NCBI GenBank assembly: GCA_024763135.1
Contig: JANTGD010000001.1
Location: 1 to 54,002 of the forward strand
DNA: 54,002 nucleotides
Direction of reading: 5' to 3'
Source of the DNA: Thiotrichales bacterium
GTDB taxonomy: Bacteria; Pseudomonadota; Gammaproteobacteria; UWMA-0217
Of the stretch, positions 35,875 through 44,139 are shown piece after piece. Every line of letters begins with the position of its first letter. The first letter of the stretch is position 1. A program made the translations under genes and the position numbers. The notes under the pieces were generated by a model. It saw only the letters and a program-made list of their open reading frames with translations, did not search any database and was not told the origin of the DNA.

Positions 35875-37334
35875 GGCAGCTCCCTCCCGGCACCAAGCAC
35901 CGTGGTGACATACAATTCTCGATCCGCCAGCTGGTCCGCTACTCCCGCCAGCCAGTTACCCACAGGTGTAATCATGACAGTAGCGATCAATAAAACAGCG
36001 CCGAGAATCAGTGACGGCCCCAGACTGCCGGCATCATGCACAGGCACTTTAGCGGACCGTGACTCTGAACCCGCTTTGAATAAGCCAAGTCCAAACCGAA
36101 ACAGATAGTTGGCTTCGAAAACCGTTGCCAGCAAAATAATGCCCGCGCCCGTCCAATATATCCAATTGTCCTGTCCGAGCAGACCGAGTAGCGTCATTAG
36201 TTTCGCCCAAAATCCAGGCAAAGGAGGGACACCAATCAAAGACAATGCAAACAAAATGAACAAGCCGGCAGCCCATGGTGATTTCCACCCCGCGCCGGCC
36301 AATCCGGCAAAGCCCCCAGACCATCGCTCGGCCAATACAAACAATGCGGGTTTGACAATAAGGTGATGCATGGCCACTGCGAGACCAGCGAAGAGTCCTG
36401 CTTGCCCAGGAATGGAAAACGCCATGAGCACCAACCCCAGCTGACCAATGGAAGAGAATGCCAGCATGCGTTCAAAGTCTTTTGCATGCCAGGCAGCCAG
36501 TTCGCCGAGTAATACGCCTAACGCTCCGATAACTAGCAGTAGCGTAAGGGCTTCAGGCTGAGGGAATAATAAGACCAGCAAGCGGATTATCACTATGATT
36601 GCGAGCTTCGAGATCAAGCCTGCCAGCAACGCAGATACTCTTTGCGAAGCCGTCGCGTACACTTCAGGAACCCAGATGTTAACGGGAAACAATTCCGCCT
36701 TCACACCAATCCCCAGCAGTATCAGCACAAACGCTGTGAGGCCCAAAGTATTATCCAGTGTGGTTGCCGAGAGCAGCGTTAAATGTGCGAGGTTGAGCGT
36801 TCCGGTTTGAGTATAGATGAGCGCGATTCCCGTGAGCGCCATCACGGTACCCATGCCACTGATGATGACGTAGCGCAATGTGGCTGCCAGTGCCGCACCT
36901 GTTTTTGGAGCGGCAACCAGTCCAAAGGAGGCCACCGAAACGAGTTCATAGAAAACGTAAAGATTAAACAGATCGCCCGAGAGCGCCATACCGGACGCGG
37001 CGGACACCATTAACAACATCAACGCAGCAACGCGGGCATCGCGCCAGGCTGCATGCGGCCACAATAACAATGCCAGCAAAGAGGTCGCCAACGCAAAAAC
37101 GAGTGCGAGTTGATCCAAATAGAAGGTGATGCCCAACGGAGGCTGAAAGCCACCCAGTTCGATATGACTGGGAACGCCCCCTGAATCTCGCCACAGTACA
37201 ATGACTACCAAACTCGTCAGTAGGAGTAATGCAGGCCCCAATAGCCTCCCTACCCACCCAACACTCCGTGCACCGACCGGCAAAAGAAAAGCCCCCAACA
37301 AGGGCAGCGCGACCACCAATGCGATAAGATTCAC
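35871..37334 (-). CDS. First antiporter-like subunit (MrpD/MbxH-like)
   Basis: This 487-aa proton-conducting membrane protein has about 14 hydrophobic segments. Key charged residues of the family are the Glu in LYVFYELVSVASFGLVA (about 130) and the Lys in GVKAELFPVNIWVPEVY (about 210). The helix with HAKDFERMLAFSSIGQLGL is also typical. Length matches MrpD. It overlaps neighbours on both sides by 4 bp. Confidence 0.88.
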   Translation of the reverse strand: MNLIALVVALPLLGAFLLPVGARSVGWVGRLLGPALLLLTSLVVIVLWRDSGGVPSHIELGGFQPPLGITFYLDQLALVFALATSLLALLLWPHAAWRDARVAALMLLMVSAASGMALSGDLFNLYVFYELVSVASFGLVAAPKTGAALAATLRYVIISGMGTVMALTGIALIYTQTGTLNLAHLTLLSATTLDNTLGLTAFVLILLGIGVKAELFPVNIWVPEVYATASQRVSALLAGLISKLAIIVIIRLLVLLFPQPEALTLLLVIGALGVLLGELAAWHAKDFERMLAFSSIGQLGLVLMAFSIPGQAGLFAGLAVAMHHLIVKPALFVLAERWSGGFAGLAGAGWKSPWAAGLFILFALSLIGVPPLPGFWAKLMTLLGLLGQDNWIYWTGAGIILLATVFEANYLFRFGLGLFKAGSESRSAKVPVHDAGSLGPSLILGAVLLIATVMITPVGNWLAGVADQLADRELYVTTVLGAGRELP

Positions 37335-37798
37335 GAGCGCCCCTCCTCTGCCGCAACCGTCGGCCCGATCACCTCTCTGCCCGAAGGCTCTTCTTGGCTT
37401 AGGTCTCCGGTCACACCAGCTTGAGCATCAATGTCCGCCTGCATGGCAGCACGAATCTCGTCGATATCCAGACTGTGGTAGGCCTCCTTGACTCGAATCG
37501 CCAAGCTGAGCGCCAAGGCCTGAATACCTACTCCGATGACGATCGCTGTCAACACCATCGCCTGAGGGACAGGATCCACCATCTGCTCTGGCCAGACACC
37601 CGCCACCATAATCGGGGCATGCCCATGCAACCGATATCCAGCGATGACCAGCATTAAGTTTGCACCTGCCTCTGCAATTGCTAAAGACAGAATGATGCGA
37701 AAGAGGTGCCGGCTCCAGATAATACCGACTAAACCAATTGCAATCAGACCAATCGCACCGGTATAGAGAATCCATTGAAGGTCGAACACCATACTCAT
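37331..37798 (-). CDS. MrpC/NuoK-like subunit (MbxG-like)
   Basis: This 155-aa protein has three N-terminal transmembrane segments of the NuoK/MrpC fold, with a Glu in LSLAIAEAGANLMLV and DPVPQAMVLTAIVIG, an MrpC signature. A soluble acidic C-terminal tail of about 45 residues (from ~110) is longer than usual. It overlaps both neighbouring genes by 4 bp, so translation of the operon is coupled. Confidence 0.88.
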   Translation of the reverse strand: MSMVFDLQWILYTGAIGLIAIGLVGIIWSRHLFRIILSLAIAEAGANLMLVIAGYRLHGHAPIMVAGVWPEQMVDPVPQAMVLTAIVIGVGIQALALSLAIRVKEAYHSLDIDEIRAAMQADIDAQAGVTGDLSQEEPSGREVIGPTVAAEEGRS

Positions 37799-38481
37799 GT
37801 TTCACTACCCTCGTACACAAGATGCGCTAAAAGTCCCGCTAATTCCGCTCCCACTTTAAGCCCCAAAACGAGATACAAAATCGGTAATGAGCCGGCGGAG
37901 AGTAATTGCCCCGGGCTTCCCGTCCCAAACAGGGGTTGAAGAAACGCCCCGCCTTGAAACAGTGCGATCAGGCCAATTACAATAAATGCACTACCGGCCA
38001 AACCTTCTGTCACGGCCAAACCAAAGTGCCTGACCTGAATGCCCGGACGCGCCAGAAGGGGCAGAAAAAAAGCAGCCGCCAAAATGACGCCACCTTGAAA
38101 ACCACCCCCTGGCGTAAGGTGGCCATGCAGGATAATGTAAAATCCAATCACGAGCATGAGCGGAAAAAGTAGCTGTGTACTGATTCGTAACACGTTGCCC
38201 GCCGGCGCTTGGGCTTGACGCTTTCCACCGCGACGTTCCAATACGAGTCCCGCGACCAGCGAAGCAGTAAAGAGAATCGCAATTTCTCCCAAGGTATCAA
38301 TACCGCGATACCCTAAGACGACAGCCGTTACGATATTCGCCGTCCCTGTCGTTTCAGGCGCTTCCTGTAAAATGGCCTGACCCACTACCATAGGCGCTGC
38401 GCCTGGTTCGAATTCCGCAACGACCACCAGTAAGAAGAATGCCAATCCCGCAGCGAACAGTGGGCTCGTCAGATTTCTCAT
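37795..38481 (-). CDS. Fused MbhE-like and MrpB (MbxF-like) subunit
   Basis: This 228-aa protein combines two short modules. Residues 1-~85 have a TM segment, a loop with VTAVVLGYRGIDTLGEIAIL (MbhE / C-terminal MrpA type) and another TM. Residues ~98-228 form an MrpB/MbhF domain with FYIILHGHLTPGGGFQGGVI. In Mrp antiporters the first module belongs to MrpA, so its position here follows MBH/MBX. It overlaps both neighbours by 4 bp. Confidence 0.85.
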   Translation of the reverse strand: MRNLTSPLFAAGLAFFLLVVVAEFEPGAAPMVVGQAILQEAPETTGTANIVTAVVLGYRGIDTLGEIAILFTASLVAGLVLERRGGKRQAQAPAGNVLRISTQLLFPLMLVIGFYIILHGHLTPGGGFQGGVILAAAFFLPLLARPGIQVRHFGLAVTEGLAGSAFIVIGLIALFQGGAFLQPLFGTGSPGQLLSAGSLPILYLVLGLKVGAELAGLLAHLVYEGSET

Positions 38482-38756
38482 CGATTTTTCTCACGTTCAT
38501 CTGTCGCGGACGCTGCGCCCGTCTGCGTTAAACCAAGGCGTCTTAGCGCCAAAGCCAAAATCAAACTCGACAAGCCGGCTCCAACTGCCGCTTCGGTCAT
38601 TGCAACATCCGGTGCTTTAAGGAGCAAAAACAGAACAGACAAAGCCAGCGAGACGACCGATGCTGCGGCAACCGCTGCCACGTGGTTATTAAAAAAGATT
38701 ACCGCCAACGCAGCCAGCAACATGACCACTACCAATAGACCGGTTATCCAAATCAT
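38478..38756 (-). CDS. MbhD/MbxD-like small membrane subunit
   Basis: This 92-aa protein has three hydrophobic segments and the motif LKAPDVAMTEAAVGAGLSS, corresponding to the NuoJ-like part of MrpA and to the stand-alone MbhD of membrane hydrogenases. It contributes to the proton/sodium channel region. It overlaps the MrpG-like gene upstream and the MrpB-type gene downstream by 4 bp each. Confidence 0.85.
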   Translation of the reverse strand: MIWITGLLVVVMLLAALAVIFFNNHVAAVAAASVVSLALSVLFLLLKAPDVAMTEAAVGAGLSSLILALALRRLGLTQTGAASATDEREKNR

Positions 38757-39061
38757 GGCGCTTTACCCTCGGATCGATCCGCTTGCCAGGGTGCCACACC
38801 GGTGACATGCAAGGCACGCGCCAGCGTCGAAGACCCCACAGGACTTGTGAATAACACGAAACCCGCGATGCAGACCAGCTTGGCCCACCAATGTGGATAG
38901 AGCATACCAACCCCGATCAACATGGCGATCACACCCAAAGTGGCTGCTTTTGTCCCGGCCTGAATGCGATTGTAAGTATCTGGCATGCGGACCAAACCTA
39001 AGGCAGCCAAAAATGCAAACAATGCACCTGCAAGCAAAAATAAATCAGCGAAAATTCTCAA
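38753..39061 (-). CDS. mnhG: MrpG-like subunit (MbxC-like)
   Basis: This 102-aa small membrane protein has three hydrophobic segments. FLAALGLVRMPDTYNRIQAG is the MrpG/MnhG signature, followed by TLGVIAMLIGV. It is part of the Mrp-type ion-translocating module, encoded third in the operon and overlapping both neighbours by 4 bp. Confidence 0.88.
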   Translation of the reverse strand: MRIFADLFLLAGALFAFLAALGLVRMPDTYNRIQAGTKAATLGVIAMLIGVGMLYPHWWAKLVCIAGFVLFTSPVGSSTLARALHVTGVAPWQADRSEGKAP

Positions 39062-39324
39062 GAATGTTCTCCTTCAATCGCACGTGCTATCGCCACCACC
39101 CCGACAAATGCCAATGCTCCGTACACCAAAGCCACATCCAGATAGACAGGATTCGAGAACCATGCAGCAACGGCCACCAATCCGGCAGTAATTATGACGG
39201 ATAACGTATCGGCGCCGACCACTCGGTCCAATGCGCTCGGCCCCCTGATGAAACGGAAGAATGCCAATGCAATGGCCATCCCTAAAATAATGGCAGCGAG
39301 TACTTCAAGTAGATTCAAACTCAT
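39058..39324 (-). CDS. mnhF: MrpF-like subunit (MbxB-like)
   Basis: This 88-aa membrane protein has three hydrophobic segments. FIRGPSALDRVVGADTLS is the MrpF signature, and VYLDVALVYGALAFVGVVAI follows. It is the second gene of the operon, overlapping the first by 4 bp. Homologues form the sodium/proton translocating part of Mrp, Mbh and Mbx complexes. Confidence 0.88.
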   Translation of the reverse strand: MSLNLLEVLAAIILGMAIALAFFRFIRGPSALDRVVGADTLSVIITAGLVAVAAWFSNPVYLDVALVYGALAFVGVVAIARAIEGEHS

Positions 39325-39830
39325 TTCAAAAAGCCCGATATCCAGCGCTCGAATCCCCCTGCGACAGCCTCGGTGACTGCCTGGCGATCCGCTTCTTCTG
39401 GTACATTGATCCAGTGAACTAAGAGGCGCTCCTCTTGCAGCTCGACGGTGAGTGTGCCGGGGGTGAGCGTAATACTGTTTGCCAACAACATGCGCCCCAG
39501 CGACGAGGTCAAGCCCGTGCGCACTTCGACGAAGCCAGGACGAATGGGCAAAGATGGGCTGAGCACCCTCCCCGCAAGATCAAAATTGGCTCGAAGCAGC
39601 GCGTAGAAAAAGTAAACGAGATAAGCGATAAGAAACAGAAAGGCGCGGGGACTGAGAATCAAACCATTGAATACCCCCAATTGCTGACGCGAGACCGCAC
39701 TGACCACAAGCGCCACGAGCAGGCCGGCGAGCAGTTCTTCAGTCGCCAAAGAACCAGTGAGAAGGACCCAGAGCAATAAGCTCGAAAGGAATACAATTGA
39801 GTAGCTGCGTAGGCTTACACGCTGTTCCAT
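39321..39830 (-). CDS. mnhE: MrpE-like subunit (MbxA-like)
   Basis: This is the first gene of the 13-gene operon. The 169-aa protein has two or three N-terminal TM segments with FLIAYLVYFFYALLRANFDL, then the soluble part NSITLTPGTLTVELQEERLLVHWI, the MrpE signature. The operon promoter should lie upstream, to the right of 39830. All following genes overlap or nearly abut down to 28855, so one transcript is expected. Confidence 0.88.
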   Translation of the reverse strand: MEQRVSLRSYSIVFLSSLLLWVLLTGSLATEELLAGLLVALVVSAVSRQQLGVFNGLILSPRAFLFLIAYLVYFFYALLRANFDLAGRVLSPSLPIRPGFVEVRTGLTSSLGRMLLANSITLTPGTLTVELQEERLLVHWINVPEEADRQAVTEAVAGGFERWISGFLK

Positions 39831-40575
39831 AGCCAGGAACCCTTCGTCGATCTAGAGTCCCCAGAATAGGGAAACCTTACAACGATTGCAATAAATCGAG
39901 CGACCGCCACACGCGACTACACGTGCACAAGGATTGCGCAAAAACGCCCGCTCTCGGTGCAAAAGAAAAGCTGTATAGCTAGGTTCACGCCGCGGTAGAG
40001 AATCCTTTAAGATCCGCCGTTGACGCACCCCCTACCGCGGACACCGATGCCACCCTAAATCTTGAGCCTGCCGGGAATGTACCTGAACGAGCATCTATAA
40101 TGAATAAGACAGCCCATAGTAAAGCCGAATACAGAACGCCTCAGATTTTTCATGTTAAAGCAATAATTCCGGGGATAGCTCTGGAGTTGCTAAGCAATCC
40201 TAACACCGGGCCGTAACATCTAGAGTGCTCTCCACAGTCAGGATGCTGGGTGCGATTCCCGGTGCTACGTCCCCTTTGCGTTAAAAAATAGTCATTGTTT
40301 GATAAACTTGCGTTCTTTGTTTAGCAGGCTGTTGAAAAACTCTCAGGTGAGTGCGAGACAAGGCAAAATCTGTAGAAAAAGCGCAGTTTACACGCAGTAA
40401 ATGAGCATTTTGAGCCAAAATTAACGCTGGATCGTGCCAGCTGAGAGTTTTTCAACAACCTGTTAGATCTGTCGCATGTCAGAGATACCCAAAGCGGTTA
40501 CGACACATTGACCACCTACTGAATAGAACGACTAGCCTGTATTATTTTGGTGCAAGTCGTTTTGAATAAAATCTG
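39831..40575. other. Intergenic region upstream of the mbx-like operon
   Basis: This 745-bp stretch has no convincing gene. It should contain the operon promoter near 39840-39950; no clear -35/-10 pair stands out. A 144-bp inverted-repeat element is at 40322-40465. At 40527-40561 AACGACT and AGTCGTT form a 7-bp stem with a long loop just downstream of the SAM-hydrolase gene, at best a weak terminator. Confidence 0.4.
40322..40465. mobile_element. 144-bp miniature element with terminal inverted repeats
   Basis: Left end TAGCAGGCTGTTGAAAAACTCTCAG-type (40322-40346) and right end (40441-40465) are inverted repeats matching at 23 of 25 bases (core GTTGAAAAACTCTCAG). The 94-bp interior has no coding capacity. 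Termini of this sort recall those of known insertion sequences, but no transposase is present. Only one copy is in the window; a 12-base likeness of the end is at 17699-17710. Confidence 0.6.
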
Positions 40576-41364
40576 TTAATTTTGTATTTTCTCGCCATCC
40601 CTAAAAGATTTTAGCGGCATTTCTCTGCCGTTCTCGTCAATGATCTGCACTAAATCCCCAACGCTTGCCCCCGTGAGTATCGCTGCACTGCTTCGATTCG
40701 CTGCTATCTCGACTAATCCCTGGCTATTGATATACCAAAACAAGGCGCCCTGTTTGACTGCAGAAAATGTGCGCGCTTTTCCTATTACCTTCCCCCTGGT
40801 TCGAACGGCGGCAATATCTGCAGGTAGTACCGCTTCGCGTATCCCCGTCATTAGATTGCCGTAATGATCGATGTAGAGGACTTCTGACACGTCGAGTGGC
40901 CAATCAGGACTAACAAGCTGGGCCTTATCCATTGGCTCTTCATCCACTGAGCCACCACAATCCAGTTTGGAGGCAACAGGCGCAAATAGATCGCGTGCGT
41001 GAAAGCTGACAGACAGCTGTACTGGCTCCCATCGGATGCGGCTTACCTCGGCATCTTTATTTTCCTTGAGTAATTGATTGAACAGACCATTGTCTGGGCC
41101 AACGTAAACTCGTGAGCCAATTCGCACTATCAGCGCCCCCCGATCAGATCCGACTCCAGGATCGACAATCGCCATACACACAAAAGGGGGGGCAACAGCG
41201 CGAGTGAATGCGGGTAACAAATATGCAGCAACTCTTGCAGAAAATTGAGGAGACCCGTGAAAGAGGTCAATGATGCGTGCATCTGGGTTAACGCTGAGAA
41301 TTGCGGCGTGAACCTGCCCTAGATAGGGGTCTTTAAGCCCAAAATCTGTGTATAGCAGTATCAT
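40576..41364 (-). CDS. SAM hydrolase / SAM hydroxide adenosyltransferase family protein
   Basis: This 262-aa protein belongs to the DUF62 family, which splits S-adenosyl-L-methionine into adenosine and methionine with water. The expected triad is visible: D68 and R75 in VDPGVGSDRG and H122 in SFHARD. Other family features are LYTDFGLKDPYLG at the N-terminus, VGPDNGLF (88-95) and IDHYGNLMT in the C-terminal barrel. It stands alone between two non-coding regions. Physiological role is not settled. Confidence 0.85.
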   Translation of the reverse strand: MILLYTDFGLKDPYLGQVHAAILSVNPDARIIDLFHGSPQFSARVAAYLLPAFTRAVAPPFVCMAIVDPGVGSDRGALIVRIGSRVYVGPDNGLFNQLLKENKDAEVSRIRWEPVQLSVSFHARDLFAPVASKLDCGGSVDEEPMDKAQLVSPDWPLDVSEVLYIDHYGNLMTGIREAVLPADIAAVRTRGKVIGKARTFSAVKQGALFWYINSQGLVEIAANRSSAAILTGASVGDLVQIIDENGREMPLKSFRDGEKIQN

Positions 41365-41927
41365 TTTGCCAGTATTTGCATTGGCTCTTTAACATTAGGA
41401 GATAGCAGACGATCTAGTAACCCATTGAACCCGGGCGGGAGAAGCCAGATGGGTACATCGACACTTTTAAAGACTCAATCAGTACAGCCCGAACTGCAGA
41501 ACCCCAGGATTGGGCATTTGAAACATTGGACGTAAGCCATCCAATACCACCTCGAGAGTGACGGTGAGCAATGAATTTACTCAACGCCCAAGAGCCGCTA
41601 TTTAACGTACCTAAAGCTAAACTCCGGGAAGTGCGGCGACGCGGATTTGCCGATACGAGGACTGACTAGCGTGATCGGCAGGAAGATTGATTTAAGCAAG
41701 CCAGGGCCCCCTCACCCAAGAACTTTGGAGCGATTGAGCCAGCCGTAATAGCGATGCGGCGCTGCCGCGCAATTGATAAGAAACCGTGACTCACTCAGGT
41801 TTCAGTGGCATCAACTCAACAGGACGAAAGTTGAATTAAACCCTTGTCAATGCCTCCTATTTCTAGTGTCGCTTTGCGCTCGGCGTTTTTATAGAAACCC
41901 TGCTAAGCTGCAGTTGCTGTCTCCGCC
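41365..41927. other. Intergenic region between the SAM-hydrolase gene and rplQ
   Basis: These 563 bases hold no convincing gene, repeat or RNA. The end of the ribosomal alpha operon and the promoter of the SAM-hydrolase gene must be here. Downstream of rplQ only a 4-bp CTGC/GCAG hairpin followed by a short T-rich run is seen, too weak to call a terminator. Confidence 0.4.
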
Positions 41928-42296
41928 TTAATCCTCAACAGGCCGGTCAACCAGTTCCACATAGGCCATTGGGGCATTATCGCCAGGGCGATGCCCGCAT
42001 TTCAAAATTCGTAGATATCCACCGGGGCGGTTTTGATACCGGGGCGCCAATTCTGAAAACAGCTTGCCCACCATTTCCTTGTCACGCATTCTAGCAAACG
42101 CAACACGGCGACGATGCACGCTATCTTCCTTCGCTAAAGTGATCAAGGGTTCCGCCATTCGCCGTAACTCTTTGGCTTTCGGAAGCGTAGTTTTAATCAG
42201 CTCGTGACGAAACAGGCTATTGGTCAGATTTTGGAACATAGCCTTACGATGGCTACTGGTTCTGTTTAAGTGTCTACCGGCTTTACGATGGCGCAT
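41928..42296 (-). CDS. rplQ: 50S ribosomal protein L17
   Basis: This 122-aa protein begins MRHRKAGRHLNRTSSHRKAM, the L17 signature, and ends in a short acidic tail. L17 sits near the peptide exit tunnel of the large subunit. It is the last gene of the alpha operon. In related genomes rplQ is followed by catalase/bacterioferritin/uvrA; here other genes intervene. Confidence 0.97.
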   Translation of the reverse strand: MRHRKAGRHLNRTSSHRKAMFQNLTNSLFRHELIKTTLPKAKELRRMAEPLITLAKEDSVHRRRVAFARMRDKEMVGKLFSELAPRYQNRPGGYLRILKCGHRPGDNAPMAYVELVDRPVED

Positions 42297-42466
42297 TTGT
42301 ATACTCTCTCAGCGATTCTACTTAAGGGATCCAAAATACCATTGGCTAGGCACAGATCCGATAGCGTAAAAACGCACTAAAATTTAACTCAATCAGTAGG
42401 GAAGGAGGGGGATGTTTTTAACCTCATCTTCCTATTTACAGTGGAAGAATCTCGAGCAACCGTTTC

Positions 42467-43465
42467 TTATGAGGCTTTCTTATCCCCTTCACCCAAACCT
42501 GGTGGGGGCCAGTTCTCTAACCGCATCCCCATAGATAACCCATGCGACGCCAGAACGTCTTTAATTTCGGTAAGAGACTTTTTCCCGAGATTGGGAGTCT
42601 TAAGTAGTTCTACTTCAGTCCTTTGTATCAGGTCACCGATATAGTAAATGTTTTCCGCTTTAAGACAGTTTGCTGACCGTACTGTGAGTTCAAGATCATC
42701 AACCGGGCGCAACAGGATGGGATCAATATCGCTCTCTTTCTTCTCTGGCTGTGGCGCTTCCTGTTTCTCGAAATCAACGAATACCGCCAATTGCTGCTGT
42801 AAGATACCTGCGGAAATGCGGATCGCTTCTTCTGGATCGATACTCCCATCGGTTTCCAGATCAATGATTAATTTGTCAAGGTTTGTCCGCTGATCAACCC
42901 GGGCACTCTCTACAGTATAGGCAACACGCTTGATCGGAGAGAAACTCGCATCGATCAACATATGCCCGATTTCACGGGTCTCATCACCATTATATCGAGT
43001 ATTCGCAGGTTGATAACCCCGACCTTTTTCAATCTTAATAGTCATGTCGAGCGATCCACCACTGGTGAGATTGGCGATGATGTGATCAGGGTTTACAATT
43101 TCTACATCATGGTCGACCTGGATATCTGATGCCCTAACGGCACCGACACCTTTTTTACTGACTTTTAGTACCGCCTCCTCACGCGAGTGCATGCGGATCG
43201 ATACGCCCTTAAGGTTGAGTAGAATCTCAACGACATCTTCCTGAACACCTTCAATACTTGTGTATTCGTGTAACACACCCTCGATCTGCGCCTCTGTTAC
43301 CGCACAACCTGGAATGGAAGACAGGAGGATACGCCTCAACGCATTACCTAAGGTGTGCCCGAAACCTCTTTCGAGCGGTTCAAGTATCACTTTTGCCTGG
43401 TTGTTACCTTGCTCCTGAACGACAATCTGACTAGGCCGTAACAGGTCTTGCACTTTAGATGACAT
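42467..43465 (-). CDS. rpoA: RNA polymerase subunit alpha
   Basis: This 332-aa protein has the N-terminal dimerisation domain (1-~235, with EPLERGFGHTLGNALRRILL) and the C-terminal DNA/activator-binding domain (~250-320, with RSANCLKAENIYYIGDLIQR). The usual flexible linker lies between them. Length is typical of gammaproteobacteria. It lies between rpsD and rplQ; the 170-bp gap to rplQ is slightly long but holds nothing obvious. Confidence 0.98.
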   Translation of the reverse strand: MSSKVQDLLRPSQIVVQEQGNNQAKVILEPLERGFGHTLGNALRRILLSSIPGCAVTEAQIEGVLHEYTSIEGVQEDVVEILLNLKGVSIRMHSREEAVLKVSKKGVGAVRASDIQVDHDVEIVNPDHIIANLTSGGSLDMTIKIEKGRGYQPANTRYNGDETREIGHMLIDASFSPIKRVAYTVESARVDQRTNLDKLIIDLETDGSIDPEEAIRISAGILQQQLAVFVDFEKQEAPQPEKKESDIDPILLRPVDDLELTVRSANCLKAENIYYIGDLIQRTEVELLKTPNLGKKSLTEIKDVLASHGLSMGMRLENWPPPGLGEGDKKAS

Positions 43466-43498
43466 ATATCGCCAATCCTCAAAAATTATTACGCCGTA

Positions 43499-44119
43499 TT
43501 ACTTGGAATACAATTCCACCACGAGGGACTCGTTAATATCCGGTGGTAAGTCACTGCGTTCGGGCACGTTCTTAAACGTGCCTTTCATGGCTTTTGGATC
43601 GACATCGACCCACTCGGGAAAGCCAAACTGCTCTGCTATGTTCAAAGCATCTTTGATTCTTAATTGCTTCTGCGCTCTTTCCCTAATTTCTACAACATCT
43701 TCAGGCTGGACCTGATAAGAAGGAATATTCACCACAGTACCATTGACCACCACGGCTTTATGGCTCACCAGCTGGCGACATTCGCCCCTGGTCACACCAA
43801 AGCCCATACGATAAACGACATTATCAAGACGGCACTCAAGCAGCTGCAGCAGGTTTTCACCCGTAGACCCTTTTCTCGACGCAGCTTTTTTAAAATAGTT
43901 ACGAAATTGTTTTTCCAATACTCCATACATACGACGCAACTTTTGTTTCTCTCTAAGCTGCAGCCCATAATCTGACAAACGACCGCGCCTTTCGCCATGC
44001 TGGCCCGGCGCTTTGTCGATCTTGCACTTGGTATCCAAAGATCGCGCACGACTTTTTAGCAGCAGATCAGTCCCTTCTCTACGGCTTAATTTACACTTGG
44101 GTCCAATATATCTAGCCAT
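43499..44119 (-). CDS. rpsD: 30S ribosomal protein S4
   Basis: This 206-aa primary 16S rRNA binder begins MARYIGPKCKLSRREGTDLL and contains the S4 RNA-binding domain (CRLDNVVYRMGFGVTRGECR, ~95-115). In E. coli S4 represses the alpha operon by binding a structured leader before rpsM; a candidate structure is noted at 44954-45106. Gene order rpsM-rpsK-rpsD-rpoA-rplQ is standard. Confidence 0.98.
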   Translation of the reverse strand: MARYIGPKCKLSRREGTDLLLKSRARSLDTKCKIDKAPGQHGERRGRLSDYGLQLREKQKLRRMYGVLEKQFRNYFKKAASRKGSTGENLLQLLECRLDNVVYRMGFGVTRGECRQLVSHKAVVVNGTVVNIPSYQVQPEDVVEIRERAQKQLRIKDALNIAEQFGFPEWVDVDPKAMKGTFKNVPERSDLPPDINESLVVELYSK

Positions 44120-44139
44120 AATATCTCTGTTGCTCCGTT

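Noticed and set aside
40160..40270. tRNA-like T-arm (CTGGG, 7-base loop, CCCGG) near 40230
   Set aside because: The loop departs from the TTCGA consensus and no anticodon arm or cloverleaf of correct length can be folded.
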